Source: Firmicutes bacterium CAG:884
GTDB lineage: Bacteria; Bacillota_I; Bacilli_A; RF39; UBA660
Assembly: GCA_000433875.1 (NCBI GenBank)
Contig: HF993307.1
Coordinates: 1-31,085 of the forward strand
DNA: 31,085 nt
Direction: 5' to 3'
In this document: piece by piece, positions 1 through 8,189 of the stretch
Position numbering within the stretch: position 1 is the first letter of the stretch
Layout of the letters: each line of letters starts with the position of its first letter
Notes under the pieces: generated by a model
Database searches by the model: none
The model's input: only the letters and a program-made list of their open reading frames with translations
What the model was told of the DNA's origin: nothing
Translations under genes and position numbers: made by a program

Positions 1-101
1 ACATTCCTTCCATTATTTATTACTTTATCAACACTTTTATTCGTGTCTTTATTATTTTTATAACTCAATTATACAATACTTTATTATTTTTTTCAATACT
101 T

Positions 102-132
102 AAACAAAAAGAACTAGAATAAATCCAGTTCT
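102..132 (-). terminator. Rho-independent terminator of the spore-protein gene
   Basis: Read on the minus strand, an AGAACT...AGTTCT hairpin with a G-T wobble (110-132) is followed by a T-rich run (102-110). It lies about 10 bases after the stop of the small acid-soluble spore protein gene. Positions 1-101 hold nothing I recognise. Confidence 0.7.
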
Positions 133-141
133 ATTAAGTAA

Positions 142-318
142 CTATCTAATTGATTGTTTACCAAGTTCAACTAATTTCTTAGTCATATAACCACCAACAC
201 TACCATTCATTCTAGATGTAGTATCTGGTCCAAGTGTAACGCCTAGTTCACGAGCTATCTCATATTTCATATTATCCAAAGCTTCTTTTGAACCATTAAC
301 AACAAACTTGTTTTCCAT
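142..318 (-). CDS. Alpha/beta-type small acid-soluble spore protein
   Basis: This 58-residue protein coats and protects DNA in the dormant endospore and is degraded at germination by the Gpr protease. The hallmark KYEIARELGV segment (about residues 18-27), which contains the family's germination-protease site, is present. It is followed by GPDTTSRMNGSVGGYMTKKL, the family's second conserved block. Length matches the family (about 60-70 aa). The ATG at 318 is preceded by a good GAGGTGAG ribosome binding site. The gene stands alone with its own terminator. Family members are normally transcribed in the forespore by sigma G; I see only a weak CATTATA -10-like match upstream and no convincing -35. 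It is direct evidence that the host makes spores. The gene is too short for many ORF callers. Confidence 0.93.
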   Translation of the reverse strand: MENKFVVNGSKEALDNMKYEIARELGVTLGPDTTSRMNGSVGGYMTKKLVELGKQSIR

Positions 319-328
319 AAAATCTCAC

Positions 329-345
329 CTCATTATTATAATGAG
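329..345 (-). promoter_or_regulatory. Perfect 8-bp inverted repeat in the spore-protein leader
   Basis: CTCATTAT-T-ATAATGAG is a perfect dyad. In the mRNA its 3' arm runs into the GAGGTGAG ribosome binding site of the spore-protein gene. It could be an operator, or a hairpin partly hiding the ribosome site. No U-run follows on the minus strand, so it is not a ligA terminator. Confidence 0.4.
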
Positions 346-358
346 CGATTTTTTAAAA

Positions 359-2352
359 TTAATGATTAACACTTTTTACCATTTTAAGAAAGTAATCATT
401 ATCCCATATATTTGTACCAAGTTCTAAAGCCTTATCATATTTTGAACCAGGATCTTCACCAACAATAACAGCATATGTTTTAGATGTAACACTATTAGTA
501 ACTTTTCTACCAAAAGATTCAATAATTTCTGTTGCTTCTTCACGAGAAATACTAATTGTACCCGTTAAAACAAAGTTTTTGTTATAAAATATATCATTTT
601 CTAAAATAATATTGCCAATATAATTCATATTTAAACCATAGAAAATAAATTTTTCAATCATTTTTTTATTATCTTCATCTTGGAAATAATAATATATATT
701 ACGAGCAATTATATCACCCATATCACGAATATTTGCTATATCAAATATTGAAGCATTCATTAAATTATCTATATTTTTAAATGTTTTAGCAAGAATACTT
801 GCATTTTTAACACCTACTCTTTTAATACCTAAACCATATATAAATTTTTCTAAAGAATTCTTTTTACTTTCTTCAATTCCTTTTAAAATTAAATCAATTT
901 TTTTAGAACCGAATCCTTCAAGTTCCATTATATTATCATAGTATTTTGATAATTCATAAAAATCAGTAATTTCTTTTAGATAACCATAATTGTAAAAGTC
1001 TTCAATTATCTCATCACCTAAACCAAATAAATCCATTGCTGGTTTAGATGCAAAATGAATTAGTTTTTCAATATGTCTAGCTGGACAATTTTTATTTATA
1101 CAATAATAATCAGCTTCTTCATCTTTTTTAACAAGAATAGAATTACATATTGGACATTTTTTGCTAAAGGTAAACTTTTCTTCATTTCCAATTCTTCGTT
1201 CAATTAATGGGCCTTCAACTCTTGGAATAACATCTCCTGCTTTAATAACACTAACAATATCACCTATACGAATATCATTATTTAAAATATAATCTTCATT
1301 ATGTAGTGTTGCACGACTTATTCTTGATCCCATTAATATTACAGGCTCCAAAACAGCATTTGGTGTTATTTTACCTGTTCTTCCAACTGTTAAAATAATA
1401 TCATTTAATCTAGTATAAACTTTCATTGCTGGAAACTTATAAGCTGTTGCCCATCTAGGATATTTTGATGTATATCCTAAAAGAGTTTGATCATCAACAT
1501 TATTTACTTTAATACAATTCCATCTATTTCATAAGGCAATTCATCTCTATGTTCAGTATGATATTTTATAAAATCTAAAACTTCATTAATATTATGAACA
1601 AGTTTATTAGCTTTATTAACTGTAAGACCTAATTTTTTCATATATTCAAGTGCAGAACTATGAGTATGAATTCCATAATCTAAAGGATTTGGTAAATGAT
1701 AGATAAATGTTGAAAGGTTTCTTTTGGCAGTAATACGACTATCTAATTGTCTAACACTTCCGCTTGCTGCATTTCTTGGATTCATAAAAGGTTCTTCATT
1801 ATTTTTTATTTTTTCTTGATTACAAAGTTCAAAGGCTTTTTTACTCATATATATCTCGCCACGTACTTCAATATCTATATTTTCAGTTAAAGTAAGGGGA
1901 ACATTTTTAATTGTTTTAACATTATGAGTTATATTTTCACCTACTACACCATTACCTCTTGTTGAACCGCGAACAAGTTTTCCGTTTTTATATAATAGAG
2001 AAACACTTAATCCATCTATTTTTAATTCGCACATATATTCAGGATTTGAAACAACACTTCTTACCCTTTTATCAAATTCTTTTACTTCTTCTTCACTAAA
2101 AACATCACTTAAACTAAGCATTGGAACATCATATGTAACTTTTTCAAATTTTGATACGACTTCTGATCCTACTCTTTGAGTTGGAGAATCATTTCTTGCA
2201 TATTATGGATATTTTTCTTCTAGAACAATTAATTCTCTTAAATATTTATCATATTCTTGATCTGTTATAGTTGGATTATCTAGAACATAATATTCATAGT
2301 TTGCTTTATTTAAAATGTTAATTAGTTCATCTATTCTATTTTTTATGTCCAT
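359..2352 (-). pseudogene. ligA: NAD-dependent DNA ligase LigA, canonical copy, broken by one stop and one frameshift
   Basis: LigA seals nicks at replication and repair using NAD. The reading frame starts at the ATG at 2352 (MDIKNRIDELINILNKANYE). Codon 50 is TAA (2203-2205), where the family has glutamate (YPEYA context, one base from GAA). The adenylation domain follows, then EIDGIVLK, where one A is missing from an A-run near 1505. The frame then shifts and continues to 359. The second part has AYKFPA, GRTGKITP, the OB fold, a four-cysteine zinc finger (CPIC...CINKNC), helix-hairpin-helix repeats and a C-terminal BRCT domain. Apart from these two lesions the gene is full length (about 664 codons) and well conserved, so inactivation is recent or the lesions are assembly errors. 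It is downstream of pcrA, the usual PcrA-LigA arrangement. A second, intact ligase lies at 16777-18714. Confidence 0.9.
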
Positions 2353-2354
2353 AA

Positions 2355-2510
2355 TTATTTTTCCTTTTGCAATGATTCATATATTATTTTTGCTAGTAAA
2401 AATAAACCTACTAATAATCCAATCCATAATAAAGGATTTGAATAATTTTTTTCAATAAATCTTTGAACTGGTTCTAGGGCTTTATTTAAATCATCAAAAA
2501 TATTAAGCAT
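2355..2510 (-). CDS. Small single-pass membrane protein between pcrA and ligA
   Basis: The 51-residue product (starts MLNIFDDLNKALEPV) has one clear transmembrane segment, about residues 28-42 (LLWIGLLVGLFLLAK), with an amphipathic N-terminus and a charged tail (YESLQKEK). Its ATG overlaps the pcrA stop by 8 bases, has the strong ribosome binding site GGAGGGAAG, and its stop is 2 bases before the ligA start. It is therefore translationally coupled within the pcrA-ligA operon. I do not recognise the family and assign no function. Confidence 0.75.
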   Translation of the reverse strand: MLNIFDDLNKALEPVQRFIEKNYSNPLLWIGLLVGLFLLAKIIYESLQKEK

Positions 2511-4569
2511 CTTCTTCCCTCCTTAAACTAGCGTGACCTTTGGCGATTTTTTTAATACCGTATTTACTTCCAAAGGCAATAGTTAAATCTCTTTCATCTA
2601 TTCCGACAATAACACCAAGACCAAATATTTTATGGTTTACTTTATCACCATATTTATAGTCATCAGTTGTTGTATTTTCATATTTTACTTTATTTACTTC
2701 ATCTTTTTCTAAATATTCATCAGATATTTCATTAATAAATCTGCTTGGCAAATAAGAATCTGTTTTGCCATAAATCATTCTTCTTTTAGCGTTTACAAGC
2801 CACAATTTTTTCTTAGCACGAGTAATTGCTACATAGCAAAGTCTTCTTTCTTCTTCTAAGTCTTCTGTTTCCATACTATTAAGATGTGGAAATAATCCTT
2901 CTTCCATACCTATTACAAAGACATAGTCAAATTCTAGTCCTTTTGCTGAATGAATTGTCATAAGAGTTACAACATTTGTTTCATTTTTATGTTCATTAAT
3001 ATCTGCTACTAAGCTGATTTCTTCTAGGAAGTCACCTAACGATACTGAATCATTTGCTTCTTCATATGTTCTTGTTATTGATTTAAATTCTTCTAAGTTT
3101 GATAGTCTAATTTCAGCATCAACGCTTTTTTCACTTTCTAAATCTTTTCTTATACCACTTTTATCAAGAATTAAATCAATTAATTCAGTTAAGCTAACAT
3201 TATTTGATAATTCCCTTAATTCTTCAATTGTATTTTTGAAGGTTAATTCTTTACCACTATCAATTACATCATATAAACTTTTATTTAATTTAAATGATTT
3301 ATCACTTAGATTAGATATGGTTCTATCACCTATTCCTCTTTTGGGTACATTTATAATTCTAACTAAGCTGATATCATCATTTGTATTGTAAATTAATTTT
3401 AAATAACTTATTAAATCTTTAATTTCTTTTCGGTTATAGAAGTAGAAACTTCCTATTACTTTATATGGTATATTTTCTTTTAGCATTGCTTCTTCAATAT
3501 TTCTTGATTGGGCATTTGTTCTATATAGAACTGCTATATTTTCTCTTTTAACACCATCATATAAGAGATTTTTGATTTCATTTACAACATAATATGATTC
3601 ATCTTTTTCATCGCTTGCTCTATGATATCTTATTTTTGGTCCTTCTTCACTTTTAGTCCATAAGTTTTTATCTTTCCTTATTTTGTTATTTTTTATAACA
3701 TCATTTGCTGCATTTAATATAGTTTTAGTTGATCGGTAGTTTTCTTCTAGCATTACGGATTTAAGGCTTGGATAATCGTTTTCAAAGTTTAGAATATTGC
3801 GGTAATCAGATCCCCTCCAAGAGTATATTGCTTGGTCATTATCACCTACTACACAAATATTTTTATATTTTGCTGCTAGCATATTTACTAATATATACTG
3901 AACTCTATTGGTATCTTGATATTCATCTACTAAGATATATTTAAATCTTTCTTGATACATTTTTAATATATCTTTGAATGTACTAAATAGTTTTATTGGT
4001 AATATTAATAAATCATCAAAATCGACACTATTATTACTTTTTAGTCTTTCTTCATATTTTTTATATACTTTACATACTACTTCTTCAAAGTCAGTAGTTG
4101 CATATTTTTCGTATTCAAAGGGATCTACTAATTCATTTTTCGCGCCACTTATTTTATTTCTTATTGCTTTTGGGTTATAGTCATCACTATTTAAGCCCAT
4201 TTCTTTTACAATGTTTTTGACTAAAACTAAACTATCATCACCATCTAATATAGTAAAGTTTCTTTCATATCCTAATAAGTTGTAATGTCTTTTGATTAAG
4301 TATAATCCAAATGAATGGAATGTTGATATTTGAATATCTTTTACTTCTCCTACCAATTTAAAGATTCTTTCTTTCATTTCTTTGGCTGCTTTATTGGTAA
4401 AGGTAATTGCAAGGATATTATATGGTTCAACACCGCTTTCAATTAAATACGCTATTCTGGTAGTTAAGACTTTTGTTTTGCCACTACCTGCTCCAGCTAA
4501 AACTAGTAGAGGGCCATCTGTTGTTTTAACTGCTTCAAGTTGCTTTTCATTTAAACCTTCTAATTTCAT
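2503..4569 (-). CDS. pcrA: ATP-dependent DNA helicase PcrA/UvrD
   Basis: Superfamily 1A 3'-5' DNA helicase acting in repair, replication-fork maintenance and removal of recombinase filaments. Visible motifs in order: Walker A GAGSGKT (about residues 26-32), motif Ia TFTNKAAKEM, motif II DEYQDT, motif III GDNDQAIYSWRGSD, motif IV ENYRS, motif V TIHSAKGLEFDYVF, and motif VI YVAITRAKK. A C-terminal Tudor-like segment (GDKVNHKIFGLGVIVGIDE) ends the protein. At 688 residues it is slightly shorter than usual PcrA (about 720-750). The ATG is preceded by GGAGAA. It follows the 168-aa gene by 8 bases and is followed by the 51-aa membrane protein and the broken ligA, so these four probably form one transcript. 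Confidence 0.97.
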   Translation of the reverse strand: MKLEGLNEKQLEAVKTTDGPLLVLAGAGSGKTKVLTTRIAYLIESGVEPYNILAITFTNKAAKEMKERIFKLVGEVKDIQISTFHSFGLYLIKRHYNLLGYERNFTILDGDDSLVLVKNIVKEMGLNSDDYNPKAIRNKISGAKNELVDPFEYEKYATTDFEEVVCKVYKKYEERLKSNNSVDFDDLLILPIKLFSTFKDILKMYQERFKYILVDEYQDTNRVQYILVNMLAAKYKNICVVGDNDQAIYSWRGSDYRNILNFENDYPSLKSVMLEENYRSTKTILNAANDVIKNNKIRKDKNLWTKSEEGPKIRYHRASDEKDESYYVVNEIKNLLYDGVKRENIAVLYRTNAQSRNIEEAMLKENIPYKVIGSFYFYNRKEIKDLISYLKLIYNTNDDISLVRIINVPKRGIGDRTISNLSDKSFKLNKSLYDVIDSGKELTFKNTIEELRELSNNVSLTELIDLILDKSGIRKDLESEKSVDAEIRLSNLEEFKSITRTYEEANDSVSLGDFLEEISLVADINEHKNETNVVTLMTIHSAKGLEFDYVFVIGMEEGLFPHLNSMETEDLEEERRLCYVAITRAKKKLWLVNAKRRMIYGKTDSYLPSRFINEISDEYLEKDEVNKVKYENTTTDDYKYGDKVNHKIFGLGVIVGIDERDLTIAFGSKYGIKKIAKGHASLRREEDA

Positions 4570-4577
4570 AATTTCTC

Positions 4578-5084
4578 CTAACCCATTAAAAACTTTATAT
4601 CTTTTGTTTTAGAGGGATTCTTTGCATAGTATTCATAACTTTTTTCGTTTATAAGCCAAGGCTCCATTATTGCTGTAAATCTATCTATTTTAATGCCTTT
4701 ATTTATTAGTTTTGTTCTTATTGATACCATTTCATCTTTTAGGACAATATATGTCATACTTGCTTCTTCTGTGCAAAATATACGGATATTATCTTTATAG
4801 AATCCAAATGCACATATTCCGTCTGGTTTTAGGTATTTTAAGACCATTTCTTTTAGTTCTGGTGTTATTAAAAAGTGCATATCAGCATAATATTTTGATC
4901 TTGAACTTTCACTTATTATACATTTTGGTATGTTTAAAAAGTCATCTCTTCCTTCATTGTATTTATCGCCGATTCTTGATCTTGATACTCTTAAATAAAA
5001 AGAGTCTGCTTCTTCAAACATAACATCAATTAATGCTTTATAATCAATATCTTTATATAAATTATCTATATAATATAAACTCAT
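4578..5084 (-). CDS. Conserved hypothetical protein, first gene of the pcrA operon
   Basis: The 168-residue soluble protein starts MSLYYIDNLYKDIDYKALID. It has no signal peptide, membrane segment or motif I recognise. It alternates acidic and aromatic stretches (for example CAFGFYKDNIRIFCTEEASM) compatible with an alpha/beta fold. The ATG has a strong GGAGGAATT ribosome site. The gene ends 8 bases before pcrA, so it is probably co-transcribed with it. A minus-strand promoter candidate is TTGTTA-17 bp-TAAACT around 5110-5140. Function unknown. Confidence 0.8.
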   Translation of the reverse strand: MSLYYIDNLYKDIDYKALIDVMFEEADSFYLRVSRSRIGDKYNEGRDDFLNIPKCIISESSRSKYYADMHFLITPELKEMVLKYLKPDGICAFGFYKDNIRIFCTEEASMTYIVLKDEMVSIRTKLINKGIKIDRFTAIMEPWLINEKSYEYYAKNPSKTKDIKFLMG

Positions 5085-5167
5085 AATTCCTCCTATACTT
5101 CCTATATATAGTTTACCACATAAGGAGTTTTATAACAAGAAAAAAGATACAATTATGGTATTAATCC

Positions 5168-5196
5168 TTAACCGATTTTGGTTAATGGAATATAAT
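5168..5196 (+). promoter_or_regulatory. Promoter with dyad operator for the substrate-binding-protein gene
   Basis: A perfect inverted repeat TTAACC-N6-GGTTAA (5168-5185) ends 5 bases before a consensus -10 box TATAAT (5191-5196), so it covers the expected -35 region. The start codon follows at 5216 after GGAAGGAAAA. The placement suggests a repressor or activator site controlling the transporter gene. The binding factor is unknown. Confidence 0.6.
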
Positions 5197-5215
5197 AGAG
5201 GGAAAGGAAGGAAAA

Positions 5216-5668
5216 ATGAAAAAATACTTTTTGCCTTTATTAATATTGATTGTATTAATAATTACTAGTTTCTTATTTTTATTTAATAATGATAGGAGTG
5301 GACTTAAAAAAATCAAGGTTGCTGAGGTTACACATTCAGTTTTTTATACACCACAATATTTAGCGCATGCGCTTGGGTATTTTAGTGATGAGGGTTTAGA
5401 TGTGGAAATTATTTTAACACCAGGCGCGGATAAGGTTACGGCTGCTGTTTTATCTGGTGATGTTCAGATTGGTTTTTGTGGTAGTGAGGCTACTATATAT
5501 GTATATAATGGTGGCGAGAATGATTATTTGGTTAATTTTGCTGGGTTAACGAAAAGAGATGGTAGTTTTATTGTTTCAAGGAAAAAAATAGATAATTTCG
5601 GTATAAGTATGCTTAAAGATTCTTATATAATTGGTGGTAGAAAAGGTCATCGGATACTAAACTTATGA
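5216..5668 (+). pseudogene. ABC transporter substrate-binding protein, 5' part (interrupted by the element)
   Basis: N-terminal 144 codons of an NMT1/SsuA-like periplasmic-type binding protein. It starts with a hydrophobic export signal or anchor (residues 2-24, no obvious lipobox cysteine). The first lobe has TPQYLAHALGYFSDEGLDVE and SGDVQIGFCGSEATIYV, typical of the SsuA/TauA/ThiY group of binding proteins for sulfonates or nitrogenous small molecules. From 5648 the frame runs into element DNA and ends after seven foreign codons (HRILNL, stop). The rest of the gene is at 15646-16203, and joining them at GAAAAGGT gives IIGGRKGGMPEM without any frame change. The substrate cannot be read from the sequence. 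The transporter's partner permease and ATPase may be those at 25198-26710. Confidence 0.9.
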
Positions 5669-5669
5669 T
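5640..5669. other. attL: left attachment site half of the element
   Basis: The 8-bp core GAAAAGGT (5640-5647) is shared with the right end. Element-side arm 5648-5669 ends in AAACTTATGAT, the exact reverse complement of ATCATAAGTTT at the right end (15620-15630). Predicted crossover dinucleotide is GG at 5645-5646, the centre of the reconstructed 48-bp attP. Confidence 0.85.
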
Positions 5670-5689
5670 AAATTTCTTACTAAAAAAAT

Positions 5690-5737
5690 ATCATAAGTTC
5701 TAATGCCAAAAATCCTATCGGTTATCAAACTTATAAT
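5690..5737. repeat. Second, internal attP-like site
   Basis: This 48-bp stretch matches the attP deduced by joining the element ends at 38 of 48 positions, without gaps. The left arm matches at 17 of 18 and the right arm at 17 of 22. Most differences are in the core, which reads AAAAATCC instead of GAAAAGGT, giving a central dinucleotide TC instead of GG. It has its own dyad: ATCATAAGTT and AACTTATAAT. It is 20 bp inside the left arm and ends 1 base before the recombinase stop codon. Confidence 0.8.
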
Positions 5738-5738
5738 A

Positions 5739-7298
5739 TTATACCAATTTAAATTTATAATGAATTTCCACTGTCTTATCTTCACTAATAATTATTTTGT
5801 CAATTAAATTAACTAATAAATTTCTATTAGGTTTTTCAAAAGATAAATATTCGTTTATCTTTTTTAGTGTTTCTTCTTTTTCTTTTGTGTTACTTTCATT
5901 ACTAATATTATTAAGTTCTTCTTCTAATTCATTTTTCTTACTTTTCCAAATGTCTATTTCTTCTTTATATTTAATAGTTAATCTATTAAACATTTCCATA
6001 TCAATATTGCCATTTAATTTATCTTCGTAAATTTTATCTATATATGATAGATTACAACTAATTTTTCTATCTAATGTACTAATATCTTTTTGTATTTTTG
6101 CTTTAATATCATTCTTTTTCTTCGCCACATCAACTTTATCTTTAAATGTAGCATTATCAACATATTGATTACACATATCTTTAATTTCTTCTAAAATAGC
6201 ATTTTCTAATTTATCATAATTGCAAGTATGTGGAGTACATAAACCATATTTAGAATGTGAAGTATAATAAGTACAACAACAATATTTTCTTCTACCATCG
6301 CTACTTTTATTTATTCCTATTGCGTGTCCGCATTCTTTACAAAACATAAACCCAGAAAGTAATTGTATATTGTTATTGGTCTTATTTTTATTTTTCTTTA
6401 ATAAGTCTTGAACTGTATAAAATACTTTTTTATCAATTATTGCCTCGTGGGTATTTTCTACAATTATCCATTCTTCTTTTGGTGTTCTAATTTCTTTTTT
6501 AGATTTATAACCTAATTTTTTTCTTCTACCTTGTGTTAAATTACCAATGTAAGTTTGGTTTATAAGCATTTCTTCAATAGTTCTAGGACACCATAATTCA
6601 TAAGCAGTTGACCTCATACCTCTGTTAAGATTAGCATATACACTTGGTGTAGGTATATGTTCGTCAGAAAATATATTTGCTATTTGTCTTGGACTTTTAC
6701 CCTCTAATGCTAAATTAAACATCCTTTCAATAATTGGTCTTACTTCTTCGTCAATAATTATTTTATGTTTATCGTTTGGGTCTTTCTTATAACCATATAC
6801 TGCTTTCCACCCTAAAAATTGCCCTTTTTCTTTCTTTGCTTTTACAATCTTTCTAATCTTCTTAGATGTATCTTTTAAATAATAATCATTAAACATTAAC
6901 TTAAATTGTAAAAACTCTAAGCCAGGTGTTTCGTAAAGAGTATCTATATCATCATTTATAGCAATATATCTTATACCTCGTTCGGGGAATATTCTTTCGA
7001 TATATTCCCCCATAGAGATATAATCTCTACCCATACGAGATAAATCTTTGGTTATAATAGTATTTACTTTACCACTATCAATATCTGCAATTAGCCTTTT
7101 CCAAGAAGGTCTGTCAAAAGTAGAACCACTAACACCATCGTCAACATATTCGTCAATGTATATTAGTTTTTCTTCGGTCTTTTCTAAGAACATTTGTAGT
7201 AAGTCTCTTTGATTTGTGATACTTTCGCTTTCCATATTATCTCCATCTTCATGAGATAGTCTAATATAAAGAGCAACATTAAATGTCTTACCTTTCAT
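5739..7298 (-). CDS. Large serine recombinase (integrase/excisionase of the element)
   Basis: 519 residues, typical of TndX/TnpX-like recombinases, which cut and rejoin att sites through a serine-DNA bond. The N-terminal resolvase domain (about 1-150) has YIRLSHEDGD with nucleophile Ser15, the VDDGVSGSTFDRPSW segment and TKDLSRMGRDYI with its catalytic arginines. The recombinase domain follows (about 165-290, GYKKDP...GKSPRQIANIFSDE). A zinc ribbon (about 310-355, CKECG...CCC) and a coiled-coil region (about 380-480) complete the usual DNA-binding and synapsis modules, so the protein looks intact. ATG at 7298 follows AAAGGAG. It is oriented toward attL and almost touches the internal attP-like site. 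Directional excision normally needs a separate factor; candidates are the 34-aa or 172-aa neighbours. Confidence 0.95.
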   Translation of the reverse strand: MKGKTFNVALYIRLSHEDGDNMESESITNQRDLLQMFLEKTEEKLIYIDEYVDDGVSGSTFDRPSWKRLIADIDSGKVNTIITKDLSRMGRDYISMGEYIERIFPERGIRYIAINDDIDTLYETPGLEFLQFKLMFNDYYLKDTSKKIRKIVKAKKEKGQFLGWKAVYGYKKDPNDKHKIIIDEEVRPIIERMFNLALEGKSPRQIANIFSDEHIPTPSVYANLNRGMRSTAYELWCPRTIEEMLINQTYIGNLTQGRRKKLGYKSKKEIRTPKEEWIIVENTHEAIIDKKVFYTVQDLLKKNKNKTNNNIQLLSGFMFCKECGHAIGINKSSDGRRKYCCCTYYTSHSKYGLCTPHTCNYDKLENAILEEIKDMCNQYVDNATFKDKVDVAKKKNDIKAKIQKDISTLDRKISCNLSYIDKIYEDKLNGNIDMEMFNRLTIKYKEEIDIWKSKKNELEEELNNISNESNTKEKEETLKKINEYLSFEKPNRNLLVNLIDKIIISEDKTVEIHYKFKLV

Positions 7299-7347
7299 AC
7301 TTTAACTCCTTTCTTGGTAGGACACATTAACAAATATTATTATAGTA

Positions 7348-7452
7348 TTATTTACTAAAAGAACCAATCTCTAAACAATAGTCTATCAAAAATTCCTCCA
7401 TTATTTGTTGAAGTGTCTTTCCATTTTCATTGAAAACATTAACAATTTTCAT
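7348..7452 (-). CDS. 34-residue protein upstream of the large recombinase
   Basis: The product begins MKIVNVFNENGKTLQQIMEE and ends YCLEIGSFSK. The ATG at 7452 has a clear ribosome site, AGGTGG. It lies 49 bases upstream of the recombinase and on the same strand. From memory, short proteins with a similar MK-NVF-E-G-TLQ-IMEEFL pattern occur beside serine recombinases in Bacillota elements. Role unknown; a recombination directionality or regulatory function is only a guess. Confidence 0.65.
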   Translation of the reverse strand: MKIVNVFNENGKTLQQIMEEFLIDYCLEIGSFSK

Positions 7453-7489
7453 TGTATACCACCTAATTAACTTTATGATTTATCTTAAT

Positions 7490-8008
7490 CTATAATACTT
7501 GATAGTCATTATTGTCATTGTTTTTTGTTTCTGGTTTTTCTAATTGATAAGCATCAAGATAACGAACAAATCTTGCTGAATAAGGGTTATGTAATTTATC
7601 CAGTTCTTTTTTCTGCTTACAATTTTCGAAAACAAACACACCATAGAAGAAATCAATATCTAATTTTCCTTCAATTATTGTTTCAACACATACACCACAG
7701 AAATCTATAATATATGATATAACGGCTTGCATTAGTGGACTATCAGCAATTTCATTTAATGAATAACATAAAAATCTATCAAATTTTTCCTTTTTAGCAT
7801 CTTCCATTATAGTTTTTATATCAGGACTTAATCCATCAAAATCAGAGTAATAGGGACTTCTAAAAATTCCCACAACATCATAATTATTATCTTCACAGAA
7901 CTTCCTTAACATTTTTTCTTTTTCACACGCATAGTCTATATCGCAGTCATCGTAATAAACATATAATACAACCCTTTCTTTAATTTCTTTTTCCATTTTT
8001 TTTGACAT
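7490..8008 (-). CDS. Resolvase-fold protein lacking catalytic residues
   Basis: 172 residues that align by eye with the N-terminal catalytic domain of serine recombinases. VVLYVYYDDCD (about residues 13-23) sits where active enzymes have YxRxS, followed by KFCEDNNYDVVGIFRS, then DAKKEKFDRFLCYSLNEIAD. The catalytic serine is absent from the first motif, and the DRxxR arginines are replaced (NEIAD). No DNA-binding zinc ribbon or helix-turn-helix follows. It should not be able to cut DNA. It may partner with the active recombinase, for example as a directionality or regulatory subunit. It is in the same orientation as, and just upstream of, the 34-aa gene and the recombinase. The start ATG follows GCGAGGAAAAAAT. 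Confidence 0.75.
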   Translation of the reverse strand: MSKKMEKEIKERVVLYVYYDDCDIDYACEKEKMLRKFCEDNNYDVVGIFRSPYYSDFDGLSPDIKTIMEDAKKEKFDRFLCYSLNEIADSPLMQAVISYIIDFCGVCVETIIEGKLDIDFFYGVFVFENCKQKKELDKLHNPYSARFVRYLDAYQLEKPETKNNDNNDYQVL

Positions 8009-8189
8009 ATTTTTTCCTCGCTTTCCAAATTCTATATCAAAAGAAAATCTTAGCTAGCTTTCAAATTTTAAATAATTTCCCTTTGACTAATTCCATTTTA
8101 AAGTATTTTGTGGTAAAATAATCCCTAAGAAGAGAAATCATTTTTTCAAAAAGTGGTCGACACATTATAAATAAAGGAGGAAAACAATT

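Noticed and set aside
7299..8189. Possible CRISPR or repeat array in the island's left intergenic regions
   Set aside because: No regularly spaced repeats were found here or elsewhere in the window.
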